DNA of 64,000 bases from Achromobacter pulmonis (GCF_902859765.1 NZ_CADIJV010000013.1:62001-126000), one strand, 5' to 3'; positions 22,677 to 31,407 are shown, numbered from the stretch's first letter. Translations and numbers: made by a program. Notes: a model not told the origin generated them from the sequence alone.

Positions 22677-23204
22677 ATGACCCATCGCTACACACAGATC
22701 GACCCGCATGACGCGCTGTACATCAGCGTGCAGAAGACGCCCGGGGGCGTTGAAGAGTTGGCGGCGTTCATGACAAACCGCCGCGGCGTGTCGATGCACG
22801 CAGAAACCCTGCGCCAGAAGCTGCGCAAGGTGAAGGGCCAATCCATGTCCCTGGACCTTTTCGAACTCGCCACCGAATGGATGCTGGAGAAGCAAGGCGG
22901 GGCGGACTATGCCCGGGATTGGCTGCTGGCCCTGGCGCTGCGTCACGGCGTGGCCGCCAACATCCTGCCGCCGGCGCCGCATCACGCGAACGAGGTGGAC
23001 GCCGCCCGCCAGAAGGTCATGGAAATGTCGCACCTCAATGGCGAGTTGTCGGCCGTGGCCATCGAGGCGTTGGCCGACGGTGCCATCTGCACTGCCGACG
23101 CCTCGGCCATCGTGACCGAATGCCGCAAGATCGTGGAGAAAGCCCAGCGCCTGATGCGCAACGTCCAGCGGGCGGCAGACGACAAGGCGAGGGCGGGATG
23201 CTGA
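22677..23204 (+). CDS. Phage regulatory protein, CII family
   Basis: The protein has 175 residues starting MTHRYTQIDPHDALYISVQK. The N-terminal half with NRRGVSMHAETLRQKLRKVK is the HTH of the 'phage regulatory CII' family (PF06892), followed by a helical region with ALRHGVAANILPPAP. Relatives in P2- and lambda-like phages activate or tune lysogeny genes. It opens the rightward replication operon, in which each following gene overlaps the one before by 4-28 bases. Confidence 0.85.
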   Translation: MTHRYTQIDPHDALYISVQKTPGGVEELAAFMTNRRGVSMHAETLRQKLRKVKGQSMSLDLFELATEWMLEKQGGADYARDWLLALALRHGVAANILPPAPHHANEVDAARQKVMEMSHLNGELSAVAIEALADGAICTADASAIVTECRKIVEKAQRLMRNVQRAADDKARAGC

Positions 23205-23503
23205 CGCGTGGAGATTCGGGGCGCCCGGTGCGCGCATTACGCGCGCCTGCGGCTGGCAAGGGGGCGGCGCTGTCTCGCGTAGCGGCCATGATGTGTGGCA
23301 ACGCGAAATTCCAGCGGTGGGTTGTATCCCGCATCGGCGCCGCCCCGCAGGGCGTGAGCCCCAACCAGCACGCGGCGCAGTTCGTGCGCAACGCCTGCGG
23401 TATCGACAGTCGCGCGCAGTTGGACCACAACGCCACCGCCGCGACTCTGTTTCATGAGGCCGTTCGCAAGCCGTTCCTGAAGTGGAGCGGCCTGTATGCG
23501 TAA
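23198..23503 (+). CDS. Hypothetical phage protein
   Basis: The protein has 101 residues starting MLTRGDSGRPVRALRAPAAG. It overlaps the CII-family gene by seven bases and the next gene by eight. It has a helical basic centre (NAKFQRWVVSRIGAAPQG and NQHAAQFVRNACGIDSRAQL). Proteins of this pattern, conserved between the CII-like and O-like genes of related phages, have no assigned role. Confidence 0.7.
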   Translation: MLTRGDSGRPVRALRAPAAGKGAALSRVAAMMCGNAKFQRWVVSRIGAAPQGVSPNQHAAQFVRNACGIDSRAQLDHNATAATLFHEAVRKPFLKWSGLYA

Positions 23504-23801
23504 CACCTTGCACATGTTCAAGGGCTACCGTGTGCCGCCGGAGACCGCGCAGGCGGTGCGGAAGGCGATCATCGACACTACCCGCGAGGTGGACTTGTCC
23601 GCCTTGCGCGCACTGGTGCTGCCAGCATTGGTCGCCGTCGATCCCTGGCCGCGAAGCTCGCGGGAGGACGCCGCGGTTGCTGCGGTCGACTCGTTCCTAT
23701 TCGACGCGGTGCGCGCCGGCCTAGTCAAGCGCCATTCGAACGGCTGGCGCTTTTCCCATTGGCGCCGGGTCAAGAAGCAGCAGGGGGCGGTATGTCGTTG
23801 A
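23496..23801 (+). CDS. Hypothetical phage protein
   Basis: The protein has 101 residues starting MRNTLHMFKGYRVPPETAQA. The C-terminal part (DSFLFDAVRAGLVKRHSNGW) looks like a winged-helix wing, so it may bind DNA. It overlaps the genes on both sides by 8 and 10 bases in the replication operon. No family recognised. Confidence 0.65.
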   Translation: MRNTLHMFKGYRVPPETAQAVRKAIIDTTREVDLSALRALVLPALVAVDPWPRSSREDAAVAAVDSFLFDAVRAGLVKRHSNGWRFSHWRRVKKQQGAVCR

Positions 23802-24274
23802 GCCGCAAGACGCCATTGCGCCAGAAGACGCCCATGAGGCGTGGCAAGCCCATGCGCCAGGGCGCCGCCCTGAAGTCGAGCGGGAAGCGCATGTCGGCCC
23901 GCCGCAGCACGCCGCGCGCCACCAAGACCGTGTACCGCAACCGCGCCTTGTTGAACCTGGCCAAGGGCAAGCCCTGCTTGCTTCAGATTCCCGACGTGTG
24001 CATCGGCGGCACGCAGACCACGGTCGCCTGCCATTCGAACCAGGCGAGGCACGGCAAGGCCGGTTGGCTGAAGGCGCACGACTGGGCTGCAGCTTGGGGT
24101 TGCAATGCGTGCCACGCCTACATCGACCAGAACACTACCGGCGCCTCCTATGACGAGAAGGTGGCCTTGTGGGAAGCGGGCTTCGAGAGGACGCGCCTTT
24201 CGCTGATTGTGCTCGGCGTATGGCCCATCGAAGCCGAGATTGGGTATCAACTTTTGTATGGAGAGTCGCCATGA
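23792..24274 (+). CDS. DUF1364-type putative phage nuclease
   Basis: The protein has 160 residues from the ATG at 23792 (MSLSRKTPLRQKTPMRRGKP). A very basic N-terminal tail is followed by a compact zinc-finger-like core: CLLQIPDVC, VACHSNQARHGKAGWLKAHD and WGCNACHAYIDQ. This is the DUF1364 signature; the related Ref/NinX-like proteins are HNH-type nucleases of phage recombination. Its four Cys and the His residues needed for metal binding are all present. Stop and next start overlap as ATGA. Confidence 0.8.
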   Translation: MSLSRKTPLRQKTPMRRGKPMRQGAALKSSGKRMSARRSTPRATKTVYRNRALLNLAKGKPCLLQIPDVCIGGTQTTVACHSNQARHGKAGWLKAHDWAAAWGCNACHAYIDQNTTGASYDEKVALWEAGFERTRLSLIVLGVWPIEAEIGYQLLYGESP

Positions 24275-25116
24275 GCGTGAAAGTCATGGGGATGGTGTTT
24301 GACCGGTATCCGAACGGCGGCGGGGAAATGATCCTTGCGCTTGCGCTCGCGGACCATTCCAGCGACGACGGGACTGGCATCTATCCCTCTATCGCGTCCC
24401 TGGCCGAGAAGACGCGTCAGTCCGTGCGGGCAGTGCAGTACCAGCTGCGCGGCATGGAAAAGGCGGGTTGGCTGATCCTGGTCAACGCGGGCAATGGAGG
24501 GCGCAATATGCGCCGCGAGTACCGCATTTCTGAGGCCTGGATAAAGGGTGCAGATTTTGCATCCCTCAAACCGGCCGCGCATGAGCAAGAAAACGGTGCA
24601 GATTTTGCACCCGTTGAAGAAGCGGAAAAGGGTGCAAACCACGACACAAAGGGTGCAACTGACGACGTAAAGGGTGCAAACGACGACACGAAAGGGTGCA
24701 ACGGGTTGCACCCGCATATAACCGTCAATGAACCGTCAGAACCATCAAGAACCGTCAAAGGCGCGCGCAAGCGCTCGCCAGGGTTCGATCCGATGAACCT
24801 GGAGTTGCCGGACTGGCTCGATGCGGAACTGTGGGGGCGCTGGGTGCGTCACCGCGTGCAGATCCGCAAGCCGTTGACCGAAGAGGCCGCCAAGCAGCAG
24901 GTGGTCGACCTCATGGCCTTCCGACAGCAGGGGCATACGCCGGAGAGCGTCATTGCCCATGCCATCGGCAGAAGCTGGCAAGGCCTGTTCGCACCGAATG
25001 GCGCCGTCGTCGGAGCTTCGTCCAGGCCCGGCAAGTTCAACCCCACCGCACACGTGAACCGCAATCGCACCTCAGGAGCAAACGGCTATGACGACGGTCG
25101 CACAATCGACGGGTAA
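24271..25116 (+). CDS. Replication initiator, lambda O-like, with origin iterons inside
   Basis: The protein has 281 residues starting MSVKVMGMVFDRYPNGGGEM. The N-terminal HTH (IASLAEKTRQSVRAVQYQLRG) is the HTH_36-type domain of phage replication proteins. A low-complexity middle has the repeated unit KGANDDTKGA (about residues 125-150), encoded by DNA iterons. The C-terminal domain (about 165-260) has LPDWLDAELWGRWVRHR. As in lambda O, the initiator carries its own origin. It is followed by a P-like gene with a 29-base overlap. Confidence 0.8.
   Translation: MSVKVMGMVFDRYPNGGGEMILALALADHSSDDGTGIYPSIASLAEKTRQSVRAVQYQLRGMEKAGWLILVNAGNGGRNMRREYRISEAWIKGADFASLKPAAHEQENGADFAPVEEAEKGANHDTKGATDDVKGANDDTKGCNGLHPHITVNEPSEPSRTVKGARKRSPGFDPMNLELPDWLDAELWGRWVRHRVQIRKPLTEEAAKQQVVDLMAFRQQGHTPESVIAHAIGRSWQGLFAPNGAVVGASSRPGKFNPTAHVNRNRTSGANGYDDGRTIDG
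24543..24712. other. ori: Phage replication origin with AAAGGGTGCA iterons
   Basis: The 10-mer AAAGGGTGCA starts at 24543, 24627, 24648, 24669 and 24691, with a variant AAACGGTGCA at 24591. The last four are 21, 21 and 22 bp apart, two helical turns each. At 24546, 24595 and 24694 the GGTGCA faces an inverted TGCA(C/T)CC, making short palindromes. The cluster lies in the O-like gene, as the lambda origin does. Confidence 0.75.
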
Positions 25117-25846
25117 TCGGTCCATGTGGGCCGTGCCGATGGCGAAGCTGGACGGGATTTCCCTGATCGACCATCTGTGGAACCGGCTTTCCGGCACCTA
25201 TGGCGGGCGCTGGCTGAAGGACTTCCCGGATATGCAGAGTATCGAGAACTGGAAGGAGGCCTGGGCGGAAGCGTTCGACGAAGAGCGATTGACGCCGCAG
25301 GACGTGGCCGAGGGCCTGCGGACGTGCCGCCGCATGTCGCCCGATTGGCCGCCGAGTGTTGGCGAGTTCATCCGGGCGTGCCGGCCGGACCTGGAGCCCG
25401 AGGTGGCTTTCCACAAGGCGGCAGCGGGGATGGTCGCACGCCACAACGGCGAACAGGGCCATTGGCCGCACCCGGCGATTTTCTGGGCGGCGGTGGAAGT
25501 GGGGGCGCACGACATGCAGCATTGCTCATACGCCACGATGAAGGCGCGGTGGGATCGAACATTGAATGAGGTGCTGGCCCGTGGCGATTGGAAGCCGGTC
25601 CCAGCCATCGCCAAGGCGTTGCCCGCCACGCCCGTGACGGCTGCAAGCCGCGCCCAGGCAGAAGAGCAGATGCGCAAGATCGGCGCTACGGGGATCATGG
25701 ACCAAAGCGGACGGGATCCGTTGCGCGGTTGGAAGCGCATCATCGCCGAGACGCAGAATCCGAAGGGCCGGCGCTACTCCCCGGGCGTCGTGGCGATGGC
25801 TCATAACGCGCTGCGGCTGGGCACGGACCTGGGGGCGCAAGTATGA
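25088..25846 (+). CDS. Replication protein P-like (helicase loader)
   Basis: The protein has 252 residues starting MTTVAQSTGNRSMWAVPMAK. The block 'LWNRLSGTYGGRWLKDFPD', then WKEAWAEAFDEERLTPQDV and DWPPSVGEFIRACRPD matches the lambda P family, whose members bring the host DnaB helicase to the O-bound origin. The C-terminus is more variable. It overlaps the O-like gene by 29 bases and the nuclease gene by an ATGA. Confidence 0.8.
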   Translation: MTTVAQSTGNRSMWAVPMAKLDGISLIDHLWNRLSGTYGGRWLKDFPDMQSIENWKEAWAEAFDEERLTPQDVAEGLRTCRRMSPDWPPSVGEFIRACRPDLEPEVAFHKAAAGMVARHNGEQGHWPHPAIFWAAVEVGAHDMQHCSYATMKARWDRTLNEVLARGDWKPVPAIAKALPATPVTAASRAQAEEQMRKIGATGIMDQSGRDPLRGWKRIIAETQNPKGRRYSPGVVAMAHNALRLGTDLGAQV

Positions 25847-26283
25847 GCCGTTGGCCGCGCTACCAACTGACCGCCACCAAGACTGGCGTCAAGGTCAAAC
25901 CCGCAATCAGTGAGGACGTTATCCAGGCCCAGGTGATTACATGGGCCAAGCGCCAGGTCAAGGTGTGTCCAGAGTTGGGCCGACTATTCCACGTTCCCAA
26001 CGGCGGCCAGCGTCATGCGGCGGTTGCCGCGAAGTTGCAGGGGCAGGGCGTTAAACCCGGCGTGCCGGACCTGTGCCTACCGGTGCCGCGCTTTGGCAGC
26101 CATGGGCTGTGGATCGAGATGAAAACTCAGGAAGGCCGCGTAAGTCCGCACCAGAAGGATTGGATTGAGTTTCTTCGCTCCGCCGGCTACCGCGTCGAGG
26201 TTTGCCGCAGCTTTGACGAAGCGCGTGATGTGTTGCTGAGCTACCTGAATCCGAAAGTACCTTATTCCCCGGAGATTTACTGA
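25843..26283 (+). CDS. VRR-NUC domain nuclease
   Basis: The protein has 146 residues starting MSRWPRYQLTATKTGVKVKP. The PD-(D/E)XK core is visible: E24 (PAISEDVIQAQV), HVPNGGQR, GVKPGVPDL with the metal-binding Asp, WIEMKTQEG with E-x-K, and the closing HQKDWIEFLRSAGY. Stand-alone VRR-NUC proteins act on branched DNA and replace RusA-type resolvases in many phages. It overlaps the neighbours as ATGA and TGATG. Confidence 0.9.
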   Translation: MSRWPRYQLTATKTGVKVKPAISEDVIQAQVITWAKRQVKVCPELGRLFHVPNGGQRHAAVAAKLQGQGVKPGVPDLCLPVPRFGSHGLWIEMKTQEGRVSPHQKDWIEFLRSAGYRVEVCRSFDEARDVLLSYLNPKVPYSPEIY

Positions 26284-26927
26284 TGACTGCCCTGACCCTC
26301 TCTCGCTTGCCCTCCACTCCGGTGGTCGAGGTCAAGCCCAGCCGGCTGTTCGCAACCGCGCACGCCGCTTTGACCTTTGCCTTCAACCATTCGGATCAGG
26401 TCTATGACAAGCCCATGATGGCTCGTATGGCACAGGCTCCGACAGATGGGGGCAAGGGTCTTGGCGGGACCGATGGCGCAGGCCAGGCCGCCTATGTGTT
26501 TCGAACGCTGGAACCGATGCCTGTCTTGTACCGTGCGATTTTGGTTGCGCGCTTTGCGCCTCGCACGGACAGATGCAAGTGCTGCCAGGGAACCGTGGAC
26601 CGTCACGATTGGTTGGCCGCGATCCGCCAGATATCGGACGCAGCTGCTTGCGACGCGCTGTCGGCGCATCCGACGCCCCGCATTCTGAGGGATGCCATTG
26701 TGGCGCGTTACTTCGGCAAGGAAGTGAAGCTGTCGGACGCAGCCGACCGCGCCGGCGTGAGCGCTGCTACTGCCACCAATCACAACGGCAAGATCAAATT
26801 GTGGCTGTATGGCACCCGTACCACCAAGCATAAGGACGGCGGGCGCGGTGACGGAAAAAAAGGCATTGAGGCGCTCGCCATGGAATACGCCGCCGACTTG
26901 CTGGCTGCCAAAGGTCTGTGCGACTGA
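26283..26927 (+). CDS. Q-like late gene regulator (probable)
   Basis: The protein has 214 residues starting MTALTLSRLPSTPVVEVKPS. It has a short metal-binding-like CKCCQG near residue 98 and a C-terminal HTH (KLSDAADRAGVSAATATNHNG) of sigma-region-4 style. It is the last gene of the replication operon, just before the late region, where lambdoid phages keep the antiterminator Q. The role is inferred mainly from position. A strong terminator lies 70 bp downstream, a natural target of such a protein. Confidence 0.6.
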   Translation: MTALTLSRLPSTPVVEVKPSRLFATAHAALTFAFNHSDQVYDKPMMARMAQAPTDGGKGLGGTDGAGQAAYVFRTLEPMPVLYRAILVARFAPRTDRCKCCQGTVDRHDWLAAIRQISDAAACDALSAHPTPRILRDAIVARYFGKEVKLSDAADRAGVSAATATNHNGKIKLWLYGTRTTKHKDGGRGDGKKGIEALAMEYAADLLAAKGLCD

Positions 26928-26995
26928 CTGTCTTGTCAGATTAAAATTTCTCTGCTAAAGTTCGTCCTGTTTAGTCACTTTGAAAAAGTGCGTCA

Positions 26996-27032
26996 GCAAA
27001 AACCCGCCGAGCATAAGCCGGCGGGTTTTTGC
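26996..27032. terminator. Bidirectional terminator after the Q-like gene
   Basis: GCAAAAACCCGCCG and CGGCGGGTTTTTGC form a perfect 14-base stem with T tracts on both strands. It ends the early rightward operon and also the leftward gene at 27041..27220. Confidence 0.9.
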
Positions 27033-27040
27033 TAAACAAG

Positions 27041-27220
27041 CTACCCGCGGCCGCTCTTGTTCTTTGTGGGGTCCACAATTTTGTAGCCCTGACCGGGCTT
27101 TGGAGTGGGCGGAAAGGGCTCGTTTTTTACAACGGTCCGTTCCTTTCCTGTCCCACCGCCGCGAGGTCCGACGATTTCGTATTGGCCGGATCGATTGGCC
27201 TTTTCTCCTGGCTTCTTCAT
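27041..27220 (-). CDS. YjzC-like small protein
   Basis: The protein has 59 residues from the ATG at 27220 (MKKPGEKANRSGQYEIVGPR); GGAG stands seven bases upstream. The pattern 'G-x-x-A-x-x-S-G-QYE..GPRGG..GKERTV..GEPFPPTPKPG' is seen in a common family of short basic proteins sometimes called YjzC-like; the function is unknown. It is the only leftward gene in the late half, ended by the shared terminator. Confidence 0.65.
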   Translation of the reverse strand: MKKPGEKANRSGQYEIVGPRGGGTGKERTVVKNEPFPPTPKPGQGYKIVDPTKNKSGRG

Positions 27221-27277
27221 CGCATAGCTCCTTTGATAGTTGGCTGGGCGCATACGCGTCCCGCGAAATACCATAGC

Positions 27278-27309
27278 AATAAAAGCTTACGTAATCGTAA
27301 GTGTTTATT
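27278..27309. promoter_or_regulatory. Imperfect 32-bp palindrome upstream of two morons
   Basis: AATAAA-AG-CTTACG-TAAT-CGTAAG-TG-TTTATT is symmetrical except at the two AG/TG positions and in the loop. It lies in the A+T-rich gap between the leftward YjzC-like gene and the rightward gene at 27436 and has no T tract typical of a terminator. An operator for one or both is plausible. Confidence 0.45.
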
Positions 27310-27435
27310 GTTTAGATGCTACAACGTAGCTAATTCGCGCGTCCCCGCACTGATCGTTTGTCCGGCTTCCATAGAAATTATCAAAATGTAGTTTTATGTT
27401 AAAAACGCCCAAACCGGTCTGGAGTGGCGTGCAAG

Positions 27436-28443
27436 ATGAAGAAGCTTGTGATTGGAAATGAAGCCCAGGCGATCGCAGCGATCGAGAAGGCACTCAGCAA
27501 GGAAGGCTTCAGCAACGATATCGTTGCGTTGGAATTCAAGAATTGGCCTATTCTTGAAATCGTTCTAGAAGGGCCTGGCTATAAGAGCACAATCACTCCA
27601 GACATGGCGAAAGCTCTGGTGGAGTTGCAAAGGGCGTTGAATCGAACCTTTGCTCGTTACGCTCACGGTGAGGCATCGGCAGTTCGTCTAACCGACAAAG
27701 AGCGGCAAGAGATCCAGTTCAAGGCGAAGGTCGAAGACGGCTGCTCATTAATCAAGGTCGACCTCAGAGAGTTTTCTGGAAAGCTGGCAACTGCGGTGGC
27801 GGATAAATTGACTCCTGAAATGTTAGTCGCGAGCATTGTGGGCGTGGCTGTCGTCGCGGGCAGCACGATGGCCTATAAGGCCTATCTGAACGCCAGAACG
27901 AGAAACAAAGAAATCGAAAGTTCTGACAAAACGCGAATTGCTTTGTCAGAACAAGAGACCCGACGCCTCGAAGTGGTGGCAGGCTTGAAGGCAAAGGTTG
28001 CCAGCCTACGGCCCATTGAGCAGGATTTCGATGACGTGCGCGACGATATTGTCCGTGGCATTTCCGACGCGTCGACCCTGGAAGTTAATGGAGTCGAAAT
28101 CACGCGGGAGACTGCGATGACGGCGGCGAAGACGTTGCGGGTGCGTTCGACTGACGGTCAAGCAAACGGAACGTATTACGTGGATGAATCGAGCTTTAGA
28201 AACCCTCACGAAACTCGCATCATGGTGAGAAACGCGTCCACTGAACAGCAGTTTCCGGCCAGCTTCAAAGACAGCAGCTTAAAGGGGGCGCAAATCCAAC
28301 TTCTTAAGGATGCTGCATTTGACCGAACGAGGGTGTACTTGAGCATTAACACTAAGGAGCGGCGAGGAGAAATCGTCTCGGCGCAGATTGTGGGAGTCAA
28401 ACCCCAGCCTAAGCAAAAGCGTCGCATCATCCGGCGCCGTTAG
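27436..28443 (+). CDS. Membrane-anchored moron of unknown function
   Basis: The protein has 335 residues from the ATG at 27436 (MKKLVIGNEAQAIAAIEKAL); a GTG at 27424 is possible. The N-terminal 110 residues are alpha/beta with ITPDMAKALVELQRALNRTF. One membrane segment (about 133-153, LVASIVGVAVVAGSTMAYKA) follows, then a helical region and a ~150-residue C-terminal domain ending KQKRRIIRRR. No family recognised. It has its own terminator and lies between the Q-like gene and the packaging genes, a common place for lysogen-expressed defence or exclusion genes. Confidence 0.65.
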   Translation: MKKLVIGNEAQAIAAIEKALSKEGFSNDIVALEFKNWPILEIVLEGPGYKSTITPDMAKALVELQRALNRTFARYAHGEASAVRLTDKERQEIQFKAKVEDGCSLIKVDLREFSGKLATAVADKLTPEMLVASIVGVAVVAGSTMAYKAYLNARTRNKEIESSDKTRIALSEQETRRLEVVAGLKAKVASLRPIEQDFDDVRDDIVRGISDASTLEVNGVEITRETAMTAAKTLRVRSTDGQANGTYYVDESSFRNPHETRIMVRNASTEQQFPASFKDSSLKGAQIQLLKDAAFDRTRVYLSINTKERRGEIVSAQIVGVKPQPKQKRRIIRRR

Positions 28444-28483
28444 GCTGACGAATACCTCTCCCGCTTGACGTAATTTTGCATTG

Positions 28484-28509
28484 CCGCCCTCAGCAGGGCG
28501 GTTTTTTTT
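28484..28509 (+). terminator. Terminator of the 27436 moron
   Basis: CCGCCCT/AGGGCGG with a CAGC loop is followed by eight T residues, 40 bp after the stop. Confidence 0.95.
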
Positions 28510-28615
28510 GTTCAATTTGTTGCCCCGTCCCGCACCAAAGAAGCTACGTGTTGCTCCGGTCGAGAGGGCAGCGCTTCGCGCCGCACGGCGCTTGCGACAA
28601 GATCGGGAGGTGGGG

Positions 28616-29002
28616 ATGGCAAGGCGAACGGTGTTCCCTTGTCGGCATCGAGGCTGCGCAGCTTTAGTGCGTATGCCCGGCTATTGCGACAAGCACGCGA
28701 GCGAGGCGATCGGATGGAGGCCCGACCGTGACAGGGGCAACCGGCACCAGCGCGGATATGGCGCGGGCTGGGATAGGCTTCGAGCGCTGATCCTCAAGCG
28801 CGATCGTTACCTGTGCCAATGCGAGGAATGCCAGCGAACCGGCCGAGTGCTGCCGGCCACCGAAGTGGACCATCGGATACCGAAGGCCGAGGGTGGCACC
28901 GACGAGCCGCACAACCTATGCGCGATCAACGTGGAGTGTCACAAGCGCAAGACAGCCAAGGAAAGCGGCAGAGCCCGCGCGAAGTCGAAGCGGTGGCCCT
29001 GA
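28616..29002 (+). CDS. HNH endonuclease of the packaging module
   Basis: The protein has 128 residues from the ATG at 28616 (MARRTVFPCRHRGCAALVRM); GGGAGG stands upstream and decides the start over 28481. A zinc-binding C-x4-C/C-x2-H pair is followed by YLCQCEECQ and the HNH core (EVDHRIPKAEGG, then NLCAINVECHKRK). HK97-type phages keep this gene beside the terminase, where it is needed for correct cutting of packaged DNA. Confidence 0.93.
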   Translation: MARRTVFPCRHRGCAALVRMPGYCDKHASEAIGWRPDRDRGNRHQRGYGAGWDRLRALILKRDRYLCQCEECQRTGRVLPATEVDHRIPKAEGGTDEPHNLCAINVECHKRKTAKESGRARAKSKRWP

Positions 29003-29064
29003 CCCTAGGGCGTCCCGGATCGCCGGCTGCCGGGCTGCTGCGGCGGTCTGCGGTGCCGGCCGAG

Positions 29065-29160
29065 GCTCGACGGGAGGGGGGAGGGTCAATCTCTGGGCCG
29101 AAGGCCGCCAGTACCGCCCGTTCCGTCTTTTTTTTACGCCCGCGAAAAATGAAATTTAGC
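29065..29160. other. Candidate cos region (no gene)
   Basis: The 200-bp gap between the HNH gene and terS has no protein frame of quality. It contains a G-rich run and GAGGGTCAATCTCTGGGCC (29081-29099), then an A/T-rich stretch with TTTTTTTT and two near-inverted pieces, GCGCAATTTGCGC. Phages with this HNH-terS order usually have their cohesive end here. The site is inferred from position only. Confidence 0.3.
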
Positions 29161-29202
29161 GGATCGCGCAATTTGCGCACTTTTTGACCAATGGAGTAGG
29201 TC

Positions 29203-29685
29203 ATGCCAGGAGTTGCTGGGCGCTCCGGGCGCAAGCCGAAGCCGGCGGCAAAGAAGCTGGCGGCGGGCAACCCGGGAAAGCGTGCGATCAATAACGACGC
29301 GCCGTCATATGGCGAGATAACAAACGTCTTCGCGCCTGAATGGTTGCAGGGACACGGGCGCGATCTGTGGGAACACTTGGCGCCGCTGTTGTGCCGTGAA
29401 AAGATCCTGCAGGCCACCGATATCCAAAACCTGGAAGCCTACTGCGCCGCCTATGGCAGGTTCCGCTGGGCGGAAGAGGACATTCAGAAGAATGGAATCG
29501 TGGTGGCTGGCTCGCAGGGCGGACCGCTGAAGAACCCTGCGGCGACCGTCGCCAACGAGGCGTTGAAGCAGATGGCGACCTATGGCGCATTTCTCGGGCT
29601 CGACCCGTCCAGCCGGCAGCGCTTGCAAGGGCCGAAGAAGGCCGGCAAGGGGAATCCCTTCGCCGCGCTGCTGGGCGGAGGCTGA
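29203..29685 (+). CDS. terS: Terminase small subunit, P27 family
   Basis: The protein has 160 residues starting MPGVAGRSGRKPKPAAKKLA. The GRSGRKP and NPGKR starts, then PEWLQGHGRDLWEHLAPLL and the ATDIQNLEAYCAAYGRFRWA helices, are the P27 family pattern. The C-terminus has the usual SSRQRLQGPKK. TerS binds the packaging site and brings it to the large subunit. It lies 3 bp before terL. Confidence 0.94.
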   Translation: MPGVAGRSGRKPKPAAKKLAAGNPGKRAINNDAPSYGEITNVFAPEWLQGHGRDLWEHLAPLLCREKILQATDIQNLEAYCAAYGRFRWAEEDIQKNGIVVAGSQGGPLKNPAATVANEALKQMATYGAFLGLDPSSRQRLQGPKKAGKGNPFAALLGGG

Positions 29686-29688
29686 CTG

Positions 29689-31407
29689 ATGGCCGCGCCC
29701 CAGTACCCACGGGTGGCGCAGGCGCTGAAATTTGCAAAGGACGTTGTGAAAGGCAAGGTTCCGGCCTGCCGCTACGTTGTCCTGGCCTGCCAGCGCCACC
29801 TGGATGACCTTACCGCCAGCAAGGTGGCGAAATATCCGTATCGATTCAATGCTGCCGAGGCAGAAAAAAAGCTCGCGCTTATCGAGTTGATGCCCCATAC
29901 AAAGGGGGAATGGGCGTTCAAGCGTCAGTTGGTGACGCTTGAACCTTGGCAAAAGTTCGGCTTGGCGGCAACGTTCGGTTGGGTGAAGAAAAAAGGCGGT
30001 TTGCGCCGCTTTCGCGAGTCCTATTGGGAGGTGCCGCGTAAGAACGGCAAAAGCGTGATCGCCGCGGGCGTCGGGATATCGATGTTCGTGGCTGATGATG
30101 AGTTCGGCGCCGAGGTGTATTCGGGGGCGACCACCGAAAAGCAGGCCTGGGAGGTGTTCCGGCCCGCGCGCTTGATGGTGCAGCGTTCCCCTATGCTGAT
30201 TGAGCATATGGGCATTGAGGTGAACGCGCAGGCGTTGGCCAGGCCGGAGGACGGCAGTCGATTCGAGCCGGTCATCGGTAATCCGGGAGACGGAGCCTCC
30301 CCATCCTGTTCAATCGTCGACGAATACCATGAACACGACAGCGCGGCCTTGTACGAAACCATGCTGACCGGCATGGGCGCGCGCCGCCACCCGCTGATGT
30401 TCATCATCACCACGGCCGGCGCGAACATCGAGGGCCCGTGCTACGACAAGCGCCGCGAAGTAATCGAGATGCTTGAGGGCCTAGTGCCCAACGATGAGCT
30501 TTTCGGCTGGATCTGGACGCTGGATGAGGGGGACGATTGGACGGACCCCAAGGTCTTGGCAAAGGCGAACCCCAATATGGGCGTCTCCGTTTATGCCGAC
30601 TACTTGGTAAGCCAGCAGCAACGCGCCATAAAGCAGGCGCGTTTTACCAACACGTTCAAGACCAAGCACTTGAACGTGTGGGTGACGGCGAAAGCGGGTT
30701 TCTTCAACCTGCAACAGTGGGAAGCCTGCAAGGACGAAACGTTGACGCTGGAGCAGTTTGAGGGGCAAAACTGCATTCTCGGTTTCGACTTGGCGCGCAA
30801 GCTGGATATGAACAGCATGGCGCGCGTCTTCTACCGGGACATCGACGGCAAGCGCCACTACTACAGTGTGGCCCCGCGTTTTTGGGTTCCGGAGGATACG
30901 GCCAACGATATCGAGAACCGCCGAATGGCGGAGCGGTTTCAGAAGTGGATCAATACGGGGCATCTGTACACGACGGAAGGCGCGGAGATCGACTATCGCG
31001 ATATTCACGCAGAGGCTTTGGATGCGAACCGGCTGAACGCTGTGGAGCAGTCGCCGATAGACCCGAGTGGGGCAACAAACCTCTCGCATCACCTGGACGA
31101 TGATGGGCTAACCCCCGTCACCATCGTGCAGAACTACACCAACATGAGCGATCCCATGAAGGAACTGGAGGCGGCGATTCAGTCCGGCCGTTTCCACCAT
31201 GACGGAAATCCCATCATGACCTGGTGTATCAGCAACGTTATTGGCAAGAACCTGCCCGGTAACGATGACGTGGTGCGTCCCATCAAGCAAGGCAACGACA
31301 ACAAGATCGACGGCGCGGTGGCGCTGATCATGGCCGTGGGCCGCGCAATGCTGCCTCCGGTGGCACCGAGCAACCCCTACGGCAAACGTGGATTGAGAAC
31401 GCTCTAA
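29689..31407 (+). CDS. terL: Terminase large subunit (ATPase and nuclease)
   Basis: The protein has 572 residues starting [20 protein letters not shown]. The ATPase has Walker [14 protein letters not shown] (about residue 115), preceded by LEPWQKF, and Walker [11 protein letters not shown] (about 205), with ITTAGAN as the coupling motif. The RNase-H-like nuclease has [10 protein letters not shown] (about 365) and the closing DGAVALIMA. It translocates DNA into the prohead and cuts it. The family is Terminase_1, typical of HK97-like phages. The TAA overlaps the portal start as TAATG. Confidence 0.97.
   Translation: MAAPQYPRVAQALKFAKDVVKGKVPACRYVVLACQRHLDDLTASKVAKYPYRFNAAEAEKKLALIELMPHTKGEWAFKRQLVTLEPWQKFGLAATFGWVKKKGGLRRFRESYWEVPRKNGKSVIAAGVGISMFVADDEFGAEVYSGATTEKQAWEVFRPARLMVQRSPMLIEHMGIEVNAQALARPEDGSRFEPVIGNPGDGASPSCSIVDEYHEHDSAALYETMLTGMGARRHPLMFIITTAGANIEGPCYDKRREVIEMLEGLVPNDELFGWIWTLDEGDDWTDPKVLAKANPNMGVSVYADYLVSQQQRAIKQARFTNTFKTKHLNVWVTAKAGFFNLQQWEACKDETLTLEQFEGQNCILGFDLARKLDMNSMARVFYRDIDGKRHYYSVAPRFWVPEDTANDIENRRMAERFQKWINTGHLYTTEGAEIDYRDIHAEALDANRLNAVEQSPIDPSGATNLSHHLDDDGLTPVTIVQNYTNMSDPMKELEAAIQSGRFHHDGNPIMTWCISNVIGKNLPGNDDVVRPIKQGNDNKIDGAVALIMAVGRAMLPPVAPSNPYGKRGLRTL

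Noticed and set aside
24541-24712. CRISPR array
   Set aside because: The 21-bp periodicity is too short and lies inside a coding frame; it is an iteron cluster. No CRISPR-like repeats were seen elsewhere.
27436-28443. Assigning this moron to a named abortive-infection family
   Set aside because: No motif that I can name is present; only the membrane anchor and position suggest such a role.
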